Below, one piece after another: positions 1-8,214 of a DNA stretch of 64,000 nucleotides. Position 1 is the first letter of the stretch. Every line of letters starts with the position of its first letter. The notes under the pieces are model-generated. The model made no database searches. It was not told where the DNA came from and saw nothing but the letters and a program-made list of their open reading frames with translations. The translations under genes were made by a program, and so were the position numbers. Origin of the DNA: Stenotrophomonas sp. BIO128-Bstrain (GTDB lineage Bacteria > Pseudomonadota > Gammaproteobacteria > Xanthomonadales > Xanthomonadaceae); assembly GCF_030128875.1 (NCBI RefSeq), contig NZ_CP124620.1:4138501-4202500 (forward strand). Direction: 5' to 3'.

Positions 1-297
1 CTGAAGCTCAACGGCAGCTGGCGCCTGCTGCGCGCCGACCTGGGCATCGATGATCAGTGCCGCACCGCCGGCGGCATGCAGTTCCAGGTGTGGGGTGACG
101 GTCGGCTGCTGTATGACAGCGGCCTGGTCAACGCACCCGGCGTGGTCAAACCGGAGCTGGACGTGCGCGGCCTGCAGCGGCTGAGCCTGCGCACGCTCGG
201 AGCGCAGGGCGACCACCCCGCGCAGGTCTGTGGCAACTGGGCCAATGCGGCCCTGATCGGACAGGAGGGCGATACCGCCAGCATCGTGTCGCCGTAA
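1..297 (+). CDS. C-terminal part of an NPCBM/NEW2-like domain protein (5' truncated by window)
   Basis: The reading frame is open from base 1 and ends at the TAA at 295-297, so only the last 98 residues are visible. They read like the end of an NPCBM (NEW2) jelly-roll domain: a LRADLGIDD stretch, then FQVWGDGRLLYDSG, then a VDVRG/LRTLG-type segment with GNWANA near the end. Such domains are typically appended to alpha-galactosidases and related glycosidases and bind carbohydrate. The catalytic part lies outside the window, so the enzyme is not identified. The gene is followed on the same strand by a TonB-dependent receptor and a GH109-like protein, which suits a glycan-utilisation locus. The domain call is moderately sure; the enzyme class is inference. 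Confidence 0.6.
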   Translation: MKLNGSWRLLRADLGIDDQCRTAGGMQFQVWGDGRLLYDSGLVNAPGVVKPELDVRGLQRLSLRTLGAQGDHPAQVCGNWANAALIGQEGDTASIVSP

Positions 298-435
298 CCG
301 AAGAAACACGCTTTCAGAAAAACAGCTCTCTCCCGTTTCCCGTCTGCGGCCCTCTGGCCGCGGCACGGGGGACGTTTGCCCGAACACACCCATCCACCGC
401 CAGCCCCACGCTGCGGATCGAACAAGGAGCCCAAG

Positions 436-3408
436 ATGTTGACCGAACGCCATCGCCATCGCCGCATCACCGCCACCCCCTTGTCCATCGCACTCGGCCT
501 GGCCGTTGCGGTGGTCGGCAGTGCCGGCGCGCAGGACGCAGCGCCCGATACCAAAGCCACCGAGCTGTCGCGCATCGAAGTAACCGGCTCCAACATCCGC
601 CGCAGCGATGTGGAAACCGCCTCGCCGGTGCAGGTGATCAGCAAGCAGGACATCGAGAACATGGGCGCGCGCACGCTGTTGCAGGTGCTCGACAACCTGC
701 CCGCCGCGCGGCCGGGCCAGCAGGACGCCCGCTCACTGTTCACCGGCTCCGACGGCGCCTCGCAGGCCAACCTGCGTGGCCTCGGCGCGCAGGGCACGCT
801 GGTGCTGCTCAATGGCCGCCGGCTGTCCTACTACGGCGCGCCGGCCGGCTTCCAGACACAGTTCGTCAACATCGATGCGATCCCCGCCGCGGCGATCGAA
901 CGCATGGAAGTGCTGACCGACGGTGCCTCGGCGGTGTACGGCACCGACGCGGTGGCCGGCGTGATCAACGTGATCACCAAGCGCTCCTACCAGGGTGCGG
1001 AGATCAATCTCACCACCGACAAATCCTCGCGGATCAGCTCCTATGGCGAGCACCAGGGGAGCATCACCGCCGGTTTCGGCGACCTCGATGAAGACCGCTA
1101 CAACGTCTACGCCTCGGTGAACCTGTACCGGCGCGACGCGATCCCGCTGAGCGATTTCTACGACAAGCGCCCCGACCAGTACTACGTCAACAACCCGAAC
1201 TACCTGCCCAACCTGCGCCTGGGTACCGGCAGCAAGCCGGGTGAGTTCAACCCCGGCAGCTACTTCGCCTTCGACCCGGTCACCGGCCGCCGCGTGCAGG
1301 AAGCCGCGCCGGGCTGCAACAACGTGCTCACCAGCGAAGCGGCCGGCCCGCGGTGTATCTGGGAGACGTGGATGAACAACGAGATCGACGCCGGCGCCAA
1401 GTCCGAGCGCAACACCGCCTACGTCAACGCGCATTTCCTGATCGGCGACAGCACCGAAGCCTTCGCCGAGGCGACCTACACCGACATTGACCTGACCGCC
1501 AATGGCGGCACACCGCGCGCCTACGGCACCACCACCGGCAACCCGACCAGCTGGTTCTCGCGCAACACCGGTACCACCGTCAACCAGTTCCTGTATCCGT
1601 ACCTGGGCCCGAACAACGAATACAACCACGCCTCGCCCGAACTGAAAGCGCTGATGGGTGGCGTGGTCGGCCTGCAGTACCTGCTGCAGGACGTGGGCGC
1701 CAACCACTTCGGCCAGCGCAACACCGACCAGAGCTATCGCGTGGTGGCCGGGCTGCGCGGTGACATCGGCGACTGGAACTGGGAAACCGCCTTCGCCACC
1801 GCCGGCAGCCACTCGGTCACCTACCAGACCACCAACGTGAACCTGGCCGGCTTCGAAAAGGCCTTCGGCCCGTACTCCTTCGATCCGGGTACCGGCCGCG
1901 TCATCATCTCCGACCACCCGGCCTACAAGTTCGGCGAGATCAGCGAGGCCAACGCCGCGCTGATCCGCGAAGCATTCCCGACCTTCGACATCCAGTCCTG
2001 GACACGCCTGCATACGCTGGATGGCAAGATCGAGGGCCCGCTGTTCCAGATGCCGGCCGGCGAGGTGCGTGCGGCCTTCGGCTTCAACGCCAGCCGCGAA
2101 ACCTTCTACACGCCGGGCAACCCGGATGCGGCCAACGGCCTGATCACCCAGCAGGGTGGTTCGTGGTTCGACGGCAAGCGCAACACCTATGCGCTGTTCG
2201 CCGAGACGGTGGCGCCGCTCACCGAGAAGCTGGAACTGGACGCCGCGCTGCGCGTGGACAAGTACCCGGACTTCAGCGCCAACCTGGCCCCGAAGATCGG
2301 CCTGAAGTACCAGATGTTCGACCAGCTGATGCTGCGCGGCACGTACTCCACCGGCTTCCGCGCGCCCAGCCTGGCCGAGTCCGGCAACGGCGGCGTGTTC
2401 GCCCAGTTGGGGGGCTACCGTGATGAAGTGCGCTGCAACGAGACCAACGCGATCGCCAACCTGCTGCTGAAGTCGCAGCGTGGCGGTGACGTGGACCTGG
2501 GCAACACCCTGCTCAATACCGACTGCAGCCGCACCGTGGCGCGCATGACCCAGCCCAACCCGGATCTGAAGCCGGAGAAGGCCAAGATCACCACGCTCGG
2601 TTTCGTCTACGAGCCGACCCAATGGTTGTCGGTGTCGGCCGATTACTGGTTCATCTACCGCAGCAACGAAATCGTCGCCCCGGATTTCACCCGCGACGAA
2701 GACATCATTTCCTCCAGCCGTTCGCCGATCACCGAAAGCGACCGCGCCAACCTGGCCGCCCTGGCGGCGATGTGCGCCGATCCGGCCAGCGGCGTCGCGT
2801 GCCCCGGCACGCTGCCCGGTTACAGCGTCGGCAACGTGGCCAGCGTGGTGGGCCAATACAAGAACCGCGGCAAGACCCTGATCGACGGCTTCGACATCGA
2901 CGCGCGCAGCCGCTTCTCGCTGGGCGAATGGGGCAACCTCAACATCGGCGTGGCTGCCACCCTCGCCAACCGCAACCGTTCCTACCTGGATGACGAAAGC
3001 GGCTGGTACTACGGCGACCTGGTCGGCTATTACAACAACCCGCGCCTGCGCGCCACGTTGAACGCGGACTGGAGCTACAAGCAGGTCACCACCAGCGTCT
3101 TTGTCAACTACGTTGGCGGCACCAAGTGGGCGCTGCAGCAGATCGACGAGGAAGACAACAACCCGCAGACCTGCACCGCCGGCTACCTGCCGGTGGAGCA
3201 GAGCAAGTGCGATGGCGCCCCGTCGTGGTGGACCGCCAACCTGAGCGTGGCCTGGCGCCCGGATGACCACTGGAACGTGGGCTTCACCATCAAGAATCTG
3301 TTCGACCGTCTGCCGTTCTATGACCCGAACAGCTTCCTGGGCGACTCCAGCGATTACGCCACCATCTTCGGTCGCGGCTACAGTCTGACCGTGGGCTACA
3401 AATTCTGA
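436..3408 (+). CDS. TonB-dependent receptor (oligosaccharide-type)
   Basis: Outer-membrane active transporter of 990 residues. I chose ATG 436 because AAGGAG lies 8-13 bases upstream and a signal peptide follows at once (basic RHRHRR, a hydrophobic stretch, then GSAGAQDA as cleavage region). An in-frame ATG at 376 would add an unlikely leader. A TonB-box-like LSRIEVTGSNI at about residues 45-56 is followed by a plug domain (SPVQVISKQDIE, LRGLGAQGTLVLLNGRRL, DGASAVYGTDAVAGVINVI). The long beta-barrel ends in Phe (VGYKF), as usual for outer-membrane barrels. This Ile-Arg-Arg (SNIRR) subtype is common in Xanthomonadaceae carbohydrate loci. Substrate is unknown; the GH109-like neighbour and the upstream NPCBM protein point to GalNAc/galactose-containing glycans. 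Confidence 0.9.
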   Translation: MLTERHRHRRITATPLSIALGLAVAVVGSAGAQDAAPDTKATELSRIEVTGSNIRRSDVETASPVQVISKQDIENMGARTLLQVLDNLPAARPGQQDARSLFTGSDGASQANLRGLGAQGTLVLLNGRRLSYYGAPAGFQTQFVNIDAIPAAAIERMEVLTDGASAVYGTDAVAGVINVITKRSYQGAEINLTTDKSSRISSYGEHQGSITAGFGDLDEDRYNVYASVNLYRRDAIPLSDFYDKRPDQYYVNNPNYLPNLRLGTGSKPGEFNPGSYFAFDPVTGRRVQEAAPGCNNVLTSEAAGPRCIWETWMNNEIDAGAKSERNTAYVNAHFLIGDSTEAFAEATYTDIDLTANGGTPRAYGTTTGNPTSWFSRNTGTTVNQFLYPYLGPNNEYNHASPELKALMGGVVGLQYLLQDVGANHFGQRNTDQSYRVVAGLRGDIGDWNWETAFATAGSHSVTYQTTNVNLAGFEKAFGPYSFDPGTGRVIISDHPAYKFGEISEANAALIREAFPTFDIQSWTRLHTLDGKIEGPLFQMPAGEVRAAFGFNASRETFYTPGNPDAANGLITQQGGSWFDGKRNTYALFAETVAPLTEKLELDAALRVDKYPDFSANLAPKIGLKYQMFDQLMLRGTYSTGFRAPSLAESGNGGVFAQLGGYRDEVRCNETNAIANLLLKSQRGGDVDLGNTLLNTDCSRTVARMTQPNPDLKPEKAKITTLGFVYEPTQWLSVSADYWFIYRSNEIVAPDFTRDEDIISSSRSPITESDRANLAALAAMCADPASGVACPGTLPGYSVGNVASVVGQYKNRGKTLIDGFDIDARSRFSLGEWGNLNIGVAATLANRNRSYLDDESGWYYGDLVGYYNNPRLRATLNADWSYKQVTTSVFVNYVGGTKWALQQIDEEDNNPQTCTAGYLPVEQSKCDGAPSWWTANLSVAWRPDDHWNVGFTIKNLFDRLPFYDPNSFLGDSSDYATIFGRGYSLTVGYKF

Positions 3409-3461
3409 TGCATCCCTCGCGCCGGTCCCGGCCGGCGCGATCTTCACACGAGGTACTGTCC

Positions 3462-4817
3462 ATGAAACGCAGAGAATTCATCGCCGCCAGCGCGGCCGTC
3501 GCCGCCAGCAGCCTGCTGCCGAACACACCCGCCTGGGCCCGCGCACGCAAGGTGCGGCTGGGCCTGATCGGCACCGGCATGCGCGGCCAGGTGCTGCTGA
3601 AAGAACTGGTCCGCCGCGATGACGTGGAGGTGGTCGCCCTGTGCGACATCGAGCCGATCATGCTCAAGCGCGGCATGGACATGGTCGCCAAGGCCGGCAA
3701 GCCTGCGCCCAAGGCCTATGGCCAGGATGGCGATGTCAACGCGTGGAAGCGGCTGATCGAGCAGCGCGGGCTGGACGGGGTGGTCATCGCCACACCATGG
3801 GAATACCACGCGCCGATGGCGGTCGCGGCCATGCAGGCCAAGGTCGCGGTGGGCTGCGAAGTGGTCGCCGGCATCACCCTGCAGGACCACTGGGATGTGC
3901 TCAAGACCCAGCTGTCCACCGGCACCCCCTACATGCTGCTGGAAAACGTCTGCTATCGCCGCGACGTGATGGCCGCGCTGCAGATGGTGCGGCAAGGCCT
4001 GTTCGGCGAGCTCGTGCATCTGCAGGGCGGCTACCAGCACGACCTGCGGGGCGTGAAGTTCAACTCCGGCGATCCCAGCCAGCCCTATGACAGCGGCGTG
4101 GAATTCGGTGCCAAGGGCTGGTCCGAGGCGCGCTGGCGCACCGAACATTCGGTGCAGCGCAACGGTGAGCTGTACCCCAGCCACGGCATTGGCCCGTGTG
4201 CGATGTATACCGGCATCAACCGCGGCAACCGCTTCACCCACATCAACGCCTTCGCCAGCAAGGCGCGCGGTCTGCATGAGTACACCGTGGCCAAGAGCGG
4301 TGGCACGACCCACCCCAGCACCAAGGTGAACTTCAAGCTCGGCGACATCGTCACCACCACGCTGGCCTGCGAGAACGGCGAGACCATCCTGCTGCAGCAC
4401 GACACCTCGCTGCCGCGGCCGTACTCGATGGGCTTCCGTGTGCAGGGCACCAAGGGCCTGTGGATGGACGTGAACCAGTCCATCCATATCGAAGGTCGCA
4501 GCCCGCCGCACAAGTGGGAACCGTTCCAGGCCTACCAGGATCAGTACGAGCACCCGCTGTGGAAGCAGCACGCCGACACCGCCGCCAGCGCCGGCCACGG
4601 TGGCATGGACTGGTTCGTCATCCATGCCTTCGTGGAGGCGCTCAAGGCCCGGGCACCGATGCCGATCGACATCTACGACGCGGTCACCTGGAGCGCGATC
4701 ACGCCGCTGTCCGAGCAGTCGATCGCCAACAGTTTCCAGACGTTGGAATTCCCGGATTTCACCGCCGGGCTGTGGAAGCAGCGCAAGCCGATCTTTGCGT
4801 TTGATGGGACGTACTGA
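3462..4817 (+). CDS. GH109-family glycosidase / Gfo-Idh-MocA protein, Tat-exported
   Basis: 451 residues. ATG 3462 starts a Tat signal (MKRREFIAASAAVAASSLL, with the RRxF twin arginine and an AWA cleavage region). The mature protein opens with a Rossmann NAD fold (RLGLIGTGMRGQ), followed by ALCDIEPIM, a PWEYHAPMAVAAM segment and the HGIGPCAMYTGINRGNRF and GFRVQGTKG blocks seen in GH109. GH109 enzymes are NAD-dependent alpha-N-acetylgalactosaminidases acting in the periplasm by an oxidation-elimination mechanism. The gene begins 53 bases after the receptor stop, so co-transcription is likely. A perfect 11-bp stem-loop lies 18 bases past the stop. Family assignment is confident; exact sugar specificity is inferred. 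A generic Gfo/Idh/MocA oxidoreductase is the alternative. Confidence 0.8.
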   Translation: MKRREFIAASAAVAASSLLPNTPAWARARKVRLGLIGTGMRGQVLLKELVRRDDVEVVALCDIEPIMLKRGMDMVAKAGKPAPKAYGQDGDVNAWKRLIEQRGLDGVVIATPWEYHAPMAVAAMQAKVAVGCEVVAGITLQDHWDVLKTQLSTGTPYMLLENVCYRRDVMAALQMVRQGLFGELVHLQGGYQHDLRGVKFNSGDPSQPYDSGVEFGAKGWSEARWRTEHSVQRNGELYPSHGIGPCAMYTGINRGNRFTHINAFASKARGLHEYTVAKSGGTTHPSTKVNFKLGDIVTTTLACENGETILLQHDTSLPRPYSMGFRVQGTKGLWMDVNQSIHIEGRSPPHKWEPFQAYQDQYEHPLWKQHADTAASAGHGGMDWFVIHAFVEALKARAPMPIDIYDAVTWSAITPLSEQSIANSFQTLEFPDFTAGLWKQRKPIFAFDGTY

Positions 4818-4834
4818 GGAAGCCTGACGTCGAA

Positions 4835-4862
4835 TGGCCGGTACCGGTGCGTACCGGCCATC
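4835..4862 (+). terminator. Stem-loop after the GH109 gene
   Basis: ATGGCCGGTAC (4835-4845) and GTACCGGCCAT (4852-4862) form a perfect 11-bp stem with a 6-nt loop, 18 bases past the stop. No T-run follows, so it may be a REP-like palindrome or an mRNA 3'-end stabiliser, not an intrinsic terminator. Confidence 0.4.
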
Positions 4863-4960
4863 CCGTCCGCGCATTGACCCCCGGTCGGCCAGACGATGGC
4901 GCGGCCCAGCCTGGGCGCGGTCAGCGCAGGCAAAGCAATGAACACGGGGAAGTGGCAAGG

Positions 4961-4979
4961 ATGGTGCGCCCGGAGGGAT
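4961..4979 (+). repeat. attachment site repeat, distal copy (att)
   Basis: ATGGTGCGCCCGGAGGGAT here is identical to 16945-16963, which is the 3' end of tRNA-Arg (CCA tail, acceptor strand and part of the T stem). Sequence on either side differs between the two copies, so the shared core is 19 bp. This marks the far end of the integrated element; the copy at the tRNA keeps the tRNA complete. Confidence 0.88.
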
Positions 4980-5039
4980 CCACACATCGCCGCGAAATGG
5001 TTGCCACGTGGGCATTTGACGCACACGCGCCCACTTAGG

Positions 5040-5058
5040 TACCGCCATAGTTACCGCC
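5040..5058 (+). other. candidate integrase arm-type sites, left end
   Basis: Two TACCGCC heptamers (5040-5046 and 5052-5058, the second as GTTACCGCC) lie inside the left att. Related GGCGGTA/TACCGCC heptamers occur at 16783, 16799 and 16825 between integrase and right att. Repeated short motifs at both ends of an integrated element are typical of tyrosine-integrase arm sites. The role is inferred. Confidence 0.35.
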
Positions 5059-5161
5059 GTCGAGAGTCGGCCTGTAGTGGGATGAATCGCCTCTAGCTGG
5101 AGTTCTGAGCCCCCGCGCCATAGCATGCGGCGACAACAGCGCCGCACCTAAAGGAAGAGGA

Positions 5162-5683
5162 ATGATGGCTATAGACTCGACGGCCCAAGCGCCGCCTCCG
5201 GACAGTCCGGGGGGAGAGGGGTCTCAAACGGTCGGTCCGCGCGATCCCGAAGAGTTCATTTCCCGCGATATGTACCGGGGAATAGGCGGCACCCTCCAGG
5301 GACTCGCAGAGGGGAGCCCACGGTCGATTGGTGGAAACGCCTTCGCAGCGTTGATGTCGAGTTCGGTGACCAACTTGGAATCGGAACTCCGTCTCGCTCG
5401 TGAAGAGTCCAGGGAGCGGAACAGAATTATCGACCAGTTGAGGGACGAGCTATCGGATGAGCGTGTCAAGAGTTCACGCCTTTCAGAGAAGGTGAGCTCC
5501 GCCAAGCAGACCACCACGCTAAGTCAGCTCTGCATGACGGCTGCGTCGATCTTGGCCGGTCTAGCAGTGGACGCCTCCAAATCAAACAACGTAGGCCAGG
5601 CGCAACTGATGGGCGTGCTGGCTCTAGTGCTCCTAGTCGCCGGCTGGGTGGTTCCACGCTTCAAGGGCAAGAGCAATGATTAA
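5162..5683 (+). CDS. hypothetical coiled-coil protein with two C-terminal membrane segments
   Basis: 173 residues; not recognised. A good Shine-Dalgarno (AGGAAGAGG) precedes ATG 5162. Residues 1-69 are Pro/Gly-rich and probably loose; 70-113 are strongly charged and heptad-like (NLESELRLAREESRERNR onward), a likely coiled coil. Hydrophobic stretches at about 119-137 and 147-165 look like a transmembrane hairpin, and the protein ends in a basic RFKGKSND tail. The gene overlaps the next one by 8 bases, so they should be translated together. It is the first gene inside the left att, where satellites and islands usually carry cargo. A membrane-anchored sensor or effector is possible but unproven. 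Base composition is lower in GC than the surrounding chromosome. Confidence 0.7.
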   Translation: MMAIDSTAQAPPPDSPGGEGSQTVGPRDPEEFISRDMYRGIGGTLQGLAEGSPRSIGGNAFAALMSSSVTNLESELRLAREESRERNRIIDQLRDELSDERVKSSRLSEKVSSAKQTTTLSQLCMTAASILAGLAVDASKSNNVGQAQLMGVLALVLLVAGWVVPRFKGKSND

Positions 5684-6110
5684 TTTTGGCGATGGACTAA
5701 GCGTGGTAGGCATTTTCGACGCGGGAGTCGCGAATCTTGAACGCATTGTTCTGAGGGCGGACCAACCCGTAGACCTGGCCGGGTACCTCATCCTGCTCGC
5801 ACTGAGGGGCCAGTCAGGAGGAGGCTCACTCCCGCTGCGTGACAACATGCTGTGGCTGGGTAATACGTCGATTGACGTTGGTGATTGGGTCTATGTCTAC
5901 ACAGGGCCAGGCGAGGCGCAAACCAGCGTTTTACCAAACAACCCTAATAGGGTTGTCTCAATGTACTGGGGGAAGAATCAGACCGTCTTCCAAGGTGCTC
6001 ACATTACGGCCGCGCTCGTAAAGATTGAGCACGTCCAGTACCCCGCCTACTCTTCCCAGTTCGCACTAGGCCAACAACAAAGCGGCTACCCAATTCTCGG
6101 GTCGTCCTAG
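5676..6110 (+). CDS. hypothetical protein with lamin-tail-domain-like pattern
   Basis: 144 residues; no firm family. ATG 5676 lies inside the end of the preceding gene (ATGATTAA overlap), so expression is coupled. Residues 20-119 resemble a lamin-tail (LTD) immunoglobulin-like fold: NLERIVLRADQPVDLAGY, where a polar strand is followed by the D-L-x-G-Y/W turn; then IDVGDWVYVYTGPG (66-79), the usual 'pG-x-V-x-V-Y-T-G' strand; then YWGKNQTVFQ and ITAALVKI. There is no signal peptide or membrane segment. LTD modules in bacteria occur in exported or membrane-associated proteins and in some nucleases, but no catalytic domain is present here. It is probably the soluble partner of the coiled-coil membrane protein. 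The fold call is pattern recognition only. Confidence 0.6.
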   Translation: MINFGDGLSVVGIFDAGVANLERIVLRADQPVDLAGYLILLALRGQSGGGSLPLRDNMLWLGNTSIDVGDWVYVYTGPGEAQTSVLPNNPNRVVSMYWGKNQTVFQGAHITAALVKIEHVQYPAYSSQFALGQQQSGYPILGSS

Positions 6111-6366
6111 CCAGTGGCGGAAACTTGTCTAGCGGGTTGCTGCGGATTGCGGCAATCCGCATAACCCAGCACCCATGCGGTGCCATGAGCTGCCGCGACT
6201 CGGTACATTGGGTGCGTGAGCGCAGGTCAAGTGTTCTCGGAAAAGCGAGCGCTGAAAGGAAACGGCATATAACACTCAATCCCCATACCAAAACGCTGCC
6301 AATGAAGACGAAGGCGGTCAATAGTGCTGAAGTGATCAGCATGTACGTCATAGCGGAACTCCATTT

Positions 6367-6942
6367 CTACTGACAGAATGGGTGGTCGACGTTCCTTAGA
6401 AACGGCGGCACTCCCTGCTTTCCCGTGTGCTCCAAGTCCAGCGCCAGCGCGCTGGCATGCAATCCTCCAAGATAAATCTCATGCACGTTCGTGACGACAT
6501 GGTCCGGGAGTTGTGCAGCGTTCGCGACTAACACCGAGACTTCGCTTTCCCACGGATGAACGTCGTGATTTCGGTGCCAGGGAAAGCCTGCTTCCTCCAA
6601 AACTCTACAGTCCGTTTCGATGACAATCCCGAGGTCGTCAATGTGCCGATTTTGTACGTATGAGAAGTACGCCGCCACGTGGAAGGAGGTGCTAAATGAC
6701 AACAAGGCGTGTGGGTAGAAGTCGCTATGCGTGGCGTGCAGGTACAGCGAATTCCCGAGGCATGGCCCGGTACTGACATTGGAATCCCCGGCACCTATCT
6801 CGTAAAGGGCGACCTCGGCCGGATCCCTGCCGAGGACGCTCAGTCCGCCTGCATAGAGCTGACCCTCTGCAACGTCACTCCTGGCCGTTAACCCGGTGCG
6901 GGCTGCGTATTGCAGTTTGCTCATCCCTCTAAACAGCCTCAT
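6367..6942 (-). CDS. putative ADP-ribosyltransferase-like protein (R-S-E pattern)
   Basis: 191 residues, convergent with the preceding pair. It has the spaced motifs of the R-S-E class of ADP-ribosyltransferases: LFRG at the very N-terminus (R5), LSFSTSFHVAAYFS (S84-T85-S86 followed by a helix, as in the usual STS motif) and WESEVSVL (E132-x-E134, the ExE catalytic pair before a beta strand). GIVIET (105-110) fits the strand between. If so it would use NAD to modify a protein, nucleic acid or small molecule. No antitoxin or immunity protein is obvious next to it. The target is unknown, and the call rests on three motifs with no alignment. Other NAD-binding ART-fold families are possible. Confidence 0.5.
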   Translation of the reverse strand: MRLFRGMSKLQYAARTGLTARSDVAEGQLYAGGLSVLGRDPAEVALYEIGAGDSNVSTGPCLGNSLYLHATHSDFYPHALLSFSTSFHVAAYFSYVQNRHIDDLGIVIETDCRVLEEAGFPWHRNHDVHPWESEVSVLVANAAQLPDHVVTNVHEIYLGGLHASALALDLEHTGKQGVPPFLRNVDHPFCQ

Positions 6943-7271
6943 ACGCCGGCCTCCTCATGCGCGCTTGAGCGCAAGTGCATTTTGGGCCAAAGGGGGCCCT
7001 CTCGCCAACCCAAACGCAACCGTCAGACCGCCCCGGGGGGACGTCGCGGCCAGCCACCAGGGCGCGGATTCGCTATGTGTGCGGGCAGAGAGAATTCGGG
7101 GCGCGCGGCCTAGTCGCATGCGCATTGGGTTCCGGAGTACCGCAAGGCTCCATCGCAGGCCGGAGCAAAGATCCAACCGACATCGGGCAGTTCGAGTACG
7201 GCTAGACCGCCCACACGCAGCGTACGGACCCCGGCGCGCGCACTCGTCTCCCCGCCACGCCTGCGCACTTC

Positions 7272-7439
7272 GTGGGGTGCTTTTTCTGCACTACCTGCAA
7301 GCGGGCCAAGAACAGGCCCAGAAAGGCGATAGAGGGCACGAAAGAGCTCTCCCATTACCTGCGGATCCCTGCACTTGCGGGGGTGTTTGCCTGCGCAATC
7401 GTCGGCTATTTGGAAGCGAGACGGGCTGCGACCAGGTAG
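7272..7439 (+). CDS. possible small membrane protein with CxxC motif
   Basis: A GTG-started frame of 55 residues, below the usual calling limit. It encodes CFFCTTCK near the N-terminus, a basic stretch (KRAKNRPRK), then a hydrophobic helix (RIPALAGVFACAIVGYLEA) and a basic tail. The residue mix looks more protein-like than the longer overlapping frames on either strand. No clear ribosome binding site is seen, and the frame stays open upstream without an ATG to a stop at about 7205. Real status uncertain. Confidence 0.25.
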   Translation: MGCFFCTTCKRAKNRPRKAIEGTKELSHYLRIPALAGVFACAIVGYLEARRAATR

Positions 7440-7522
7440 AGAGCTAAACGAGGCATCCAACAGCGTCCAACAGGAAATATCCCGTTACTTAGAGTGTTTC
7501 AGGAAAGCTATGAATTGATGGC

Positions 7523-7782
7523 CTGTAACGCATTTCTGGTTACAGCTCCTTCGCAAGAGCCCGAACCCCCCTTCTGATCAAAACTGCCGTCTCGCAAAGC
7601 TCTTGGCAACATTTACACCCTACTTCTGCCACCTGCATCCTGCGCATTATTTCCGACTCACTGTTTTTACTGGTTACGGTGGTAACACTGGTTACACCGG
7701 TCAAAAAAAGCACACGTATCAATGACTTACGAAGGCGCCGTCGCCACGCGGCTTGCTGGTTACAACTGGTTACACTGGTTAC
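7523..7782 (+). repeat. left iteron cluster (TGGTTAC repeats), candidate replication site
   Basis: TGGTTAC copies start at 7537, 7671, 7689, 7757, 7767 and 7776, with complementary versions at 7523 and 7681. The last three are spaced 10 and 9 bases. The cluster is an inverted counterpart of the one at 15436-15562: the three-copy block and the block followed by an A-rich GAGTCxGAAATAA segment both match in reverse complement. P4-type replication proteins bind direct repeats at an origin and at a second cis region, so these may be the equivalent sites. Confidence 0.55.
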
Positions 7783-8192
7783 GCCTGTCGGCCCGAGCGG
7801 GCGATTGGTCTAGCAACAGGTGAAGACCCTCGGTTCAAGTCCCGGTGCACAATGCGCGGCTCCGTATCGGATAAACGTGACGCGAGGGCTCATCTCCCCG
7901 ACGCCAAGGGGGAACGCGGATCTGGCGCGCAGCTCTCAGGCTCGCGCTCGTATGGCAACCCGCTGAGGTCACCGGGCCGAGCAGCGCCGGCAGGCTGAGT
8001 TGGCCGAGCAAGTATCTGTCATTCGGCGGCTGCGCCCCGGGGTAGATGGCAACCCCATGCGCGACGTCGACCGAAGCTGCTACGTCCGACGAGGGATGAA
8101 GGGATGTCAACCTGGTGCGACGGGTGTAGACGACCGCCATCGGCCCTTCGTTGCTGTCGCGGCATGGTGCACTGGGGGCAGGGAGAAAGTAG

Positions 8193-8214
8193 TAGGCCGC
8201 CCGTAGGCGGCCTA
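8193..8214 (-). terminator. hairpin downstream of the portal gene
   Basis: TAGGCCGCC and GGCGGCCTA form a perfect 9-bp stem with a CGTA loop, 56 bases past the stop of the minus-strand portal gene. On the minus strand it is followed by CTACTTTCT, a weak T-tract. It probably ends the long satellite operon. Confidence 0.5.

Noticed and set aside
733..3447. Long minus-strand frame (904 residues) opposite the TonB receptor gene
   Set aside because: Composition is Val/Gly/Ala/His/Gln-heavy with no domain, typical of the antisense frame of a GC-rich gene. The receptor on the plus strand is unmistakable.
6125..6373. Plus-strand 82-residue frame between the lamin-tail-like gene and the ART-like gene
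   Set aside because: No ribosome site and no protein-like pattern; it runs into the 3' end of a convergent gene.
7540..7722. Minus-strand 60-residue frame with a repeated VTSVTTVTxKN motif, also present at 15.5 kb
   Set aside because: The shared peptide arises because both places carry the same iteron repeats; the DNA repeats explain it.
7800..7860. tRNA-like segment (GGTTCAAGTCC T-loop)
   Set aside because: Only a T-arm-like piece with one mismatch in the stem; no acceptor partner and no room for an anticodon arm. At best a tRNA fragment.
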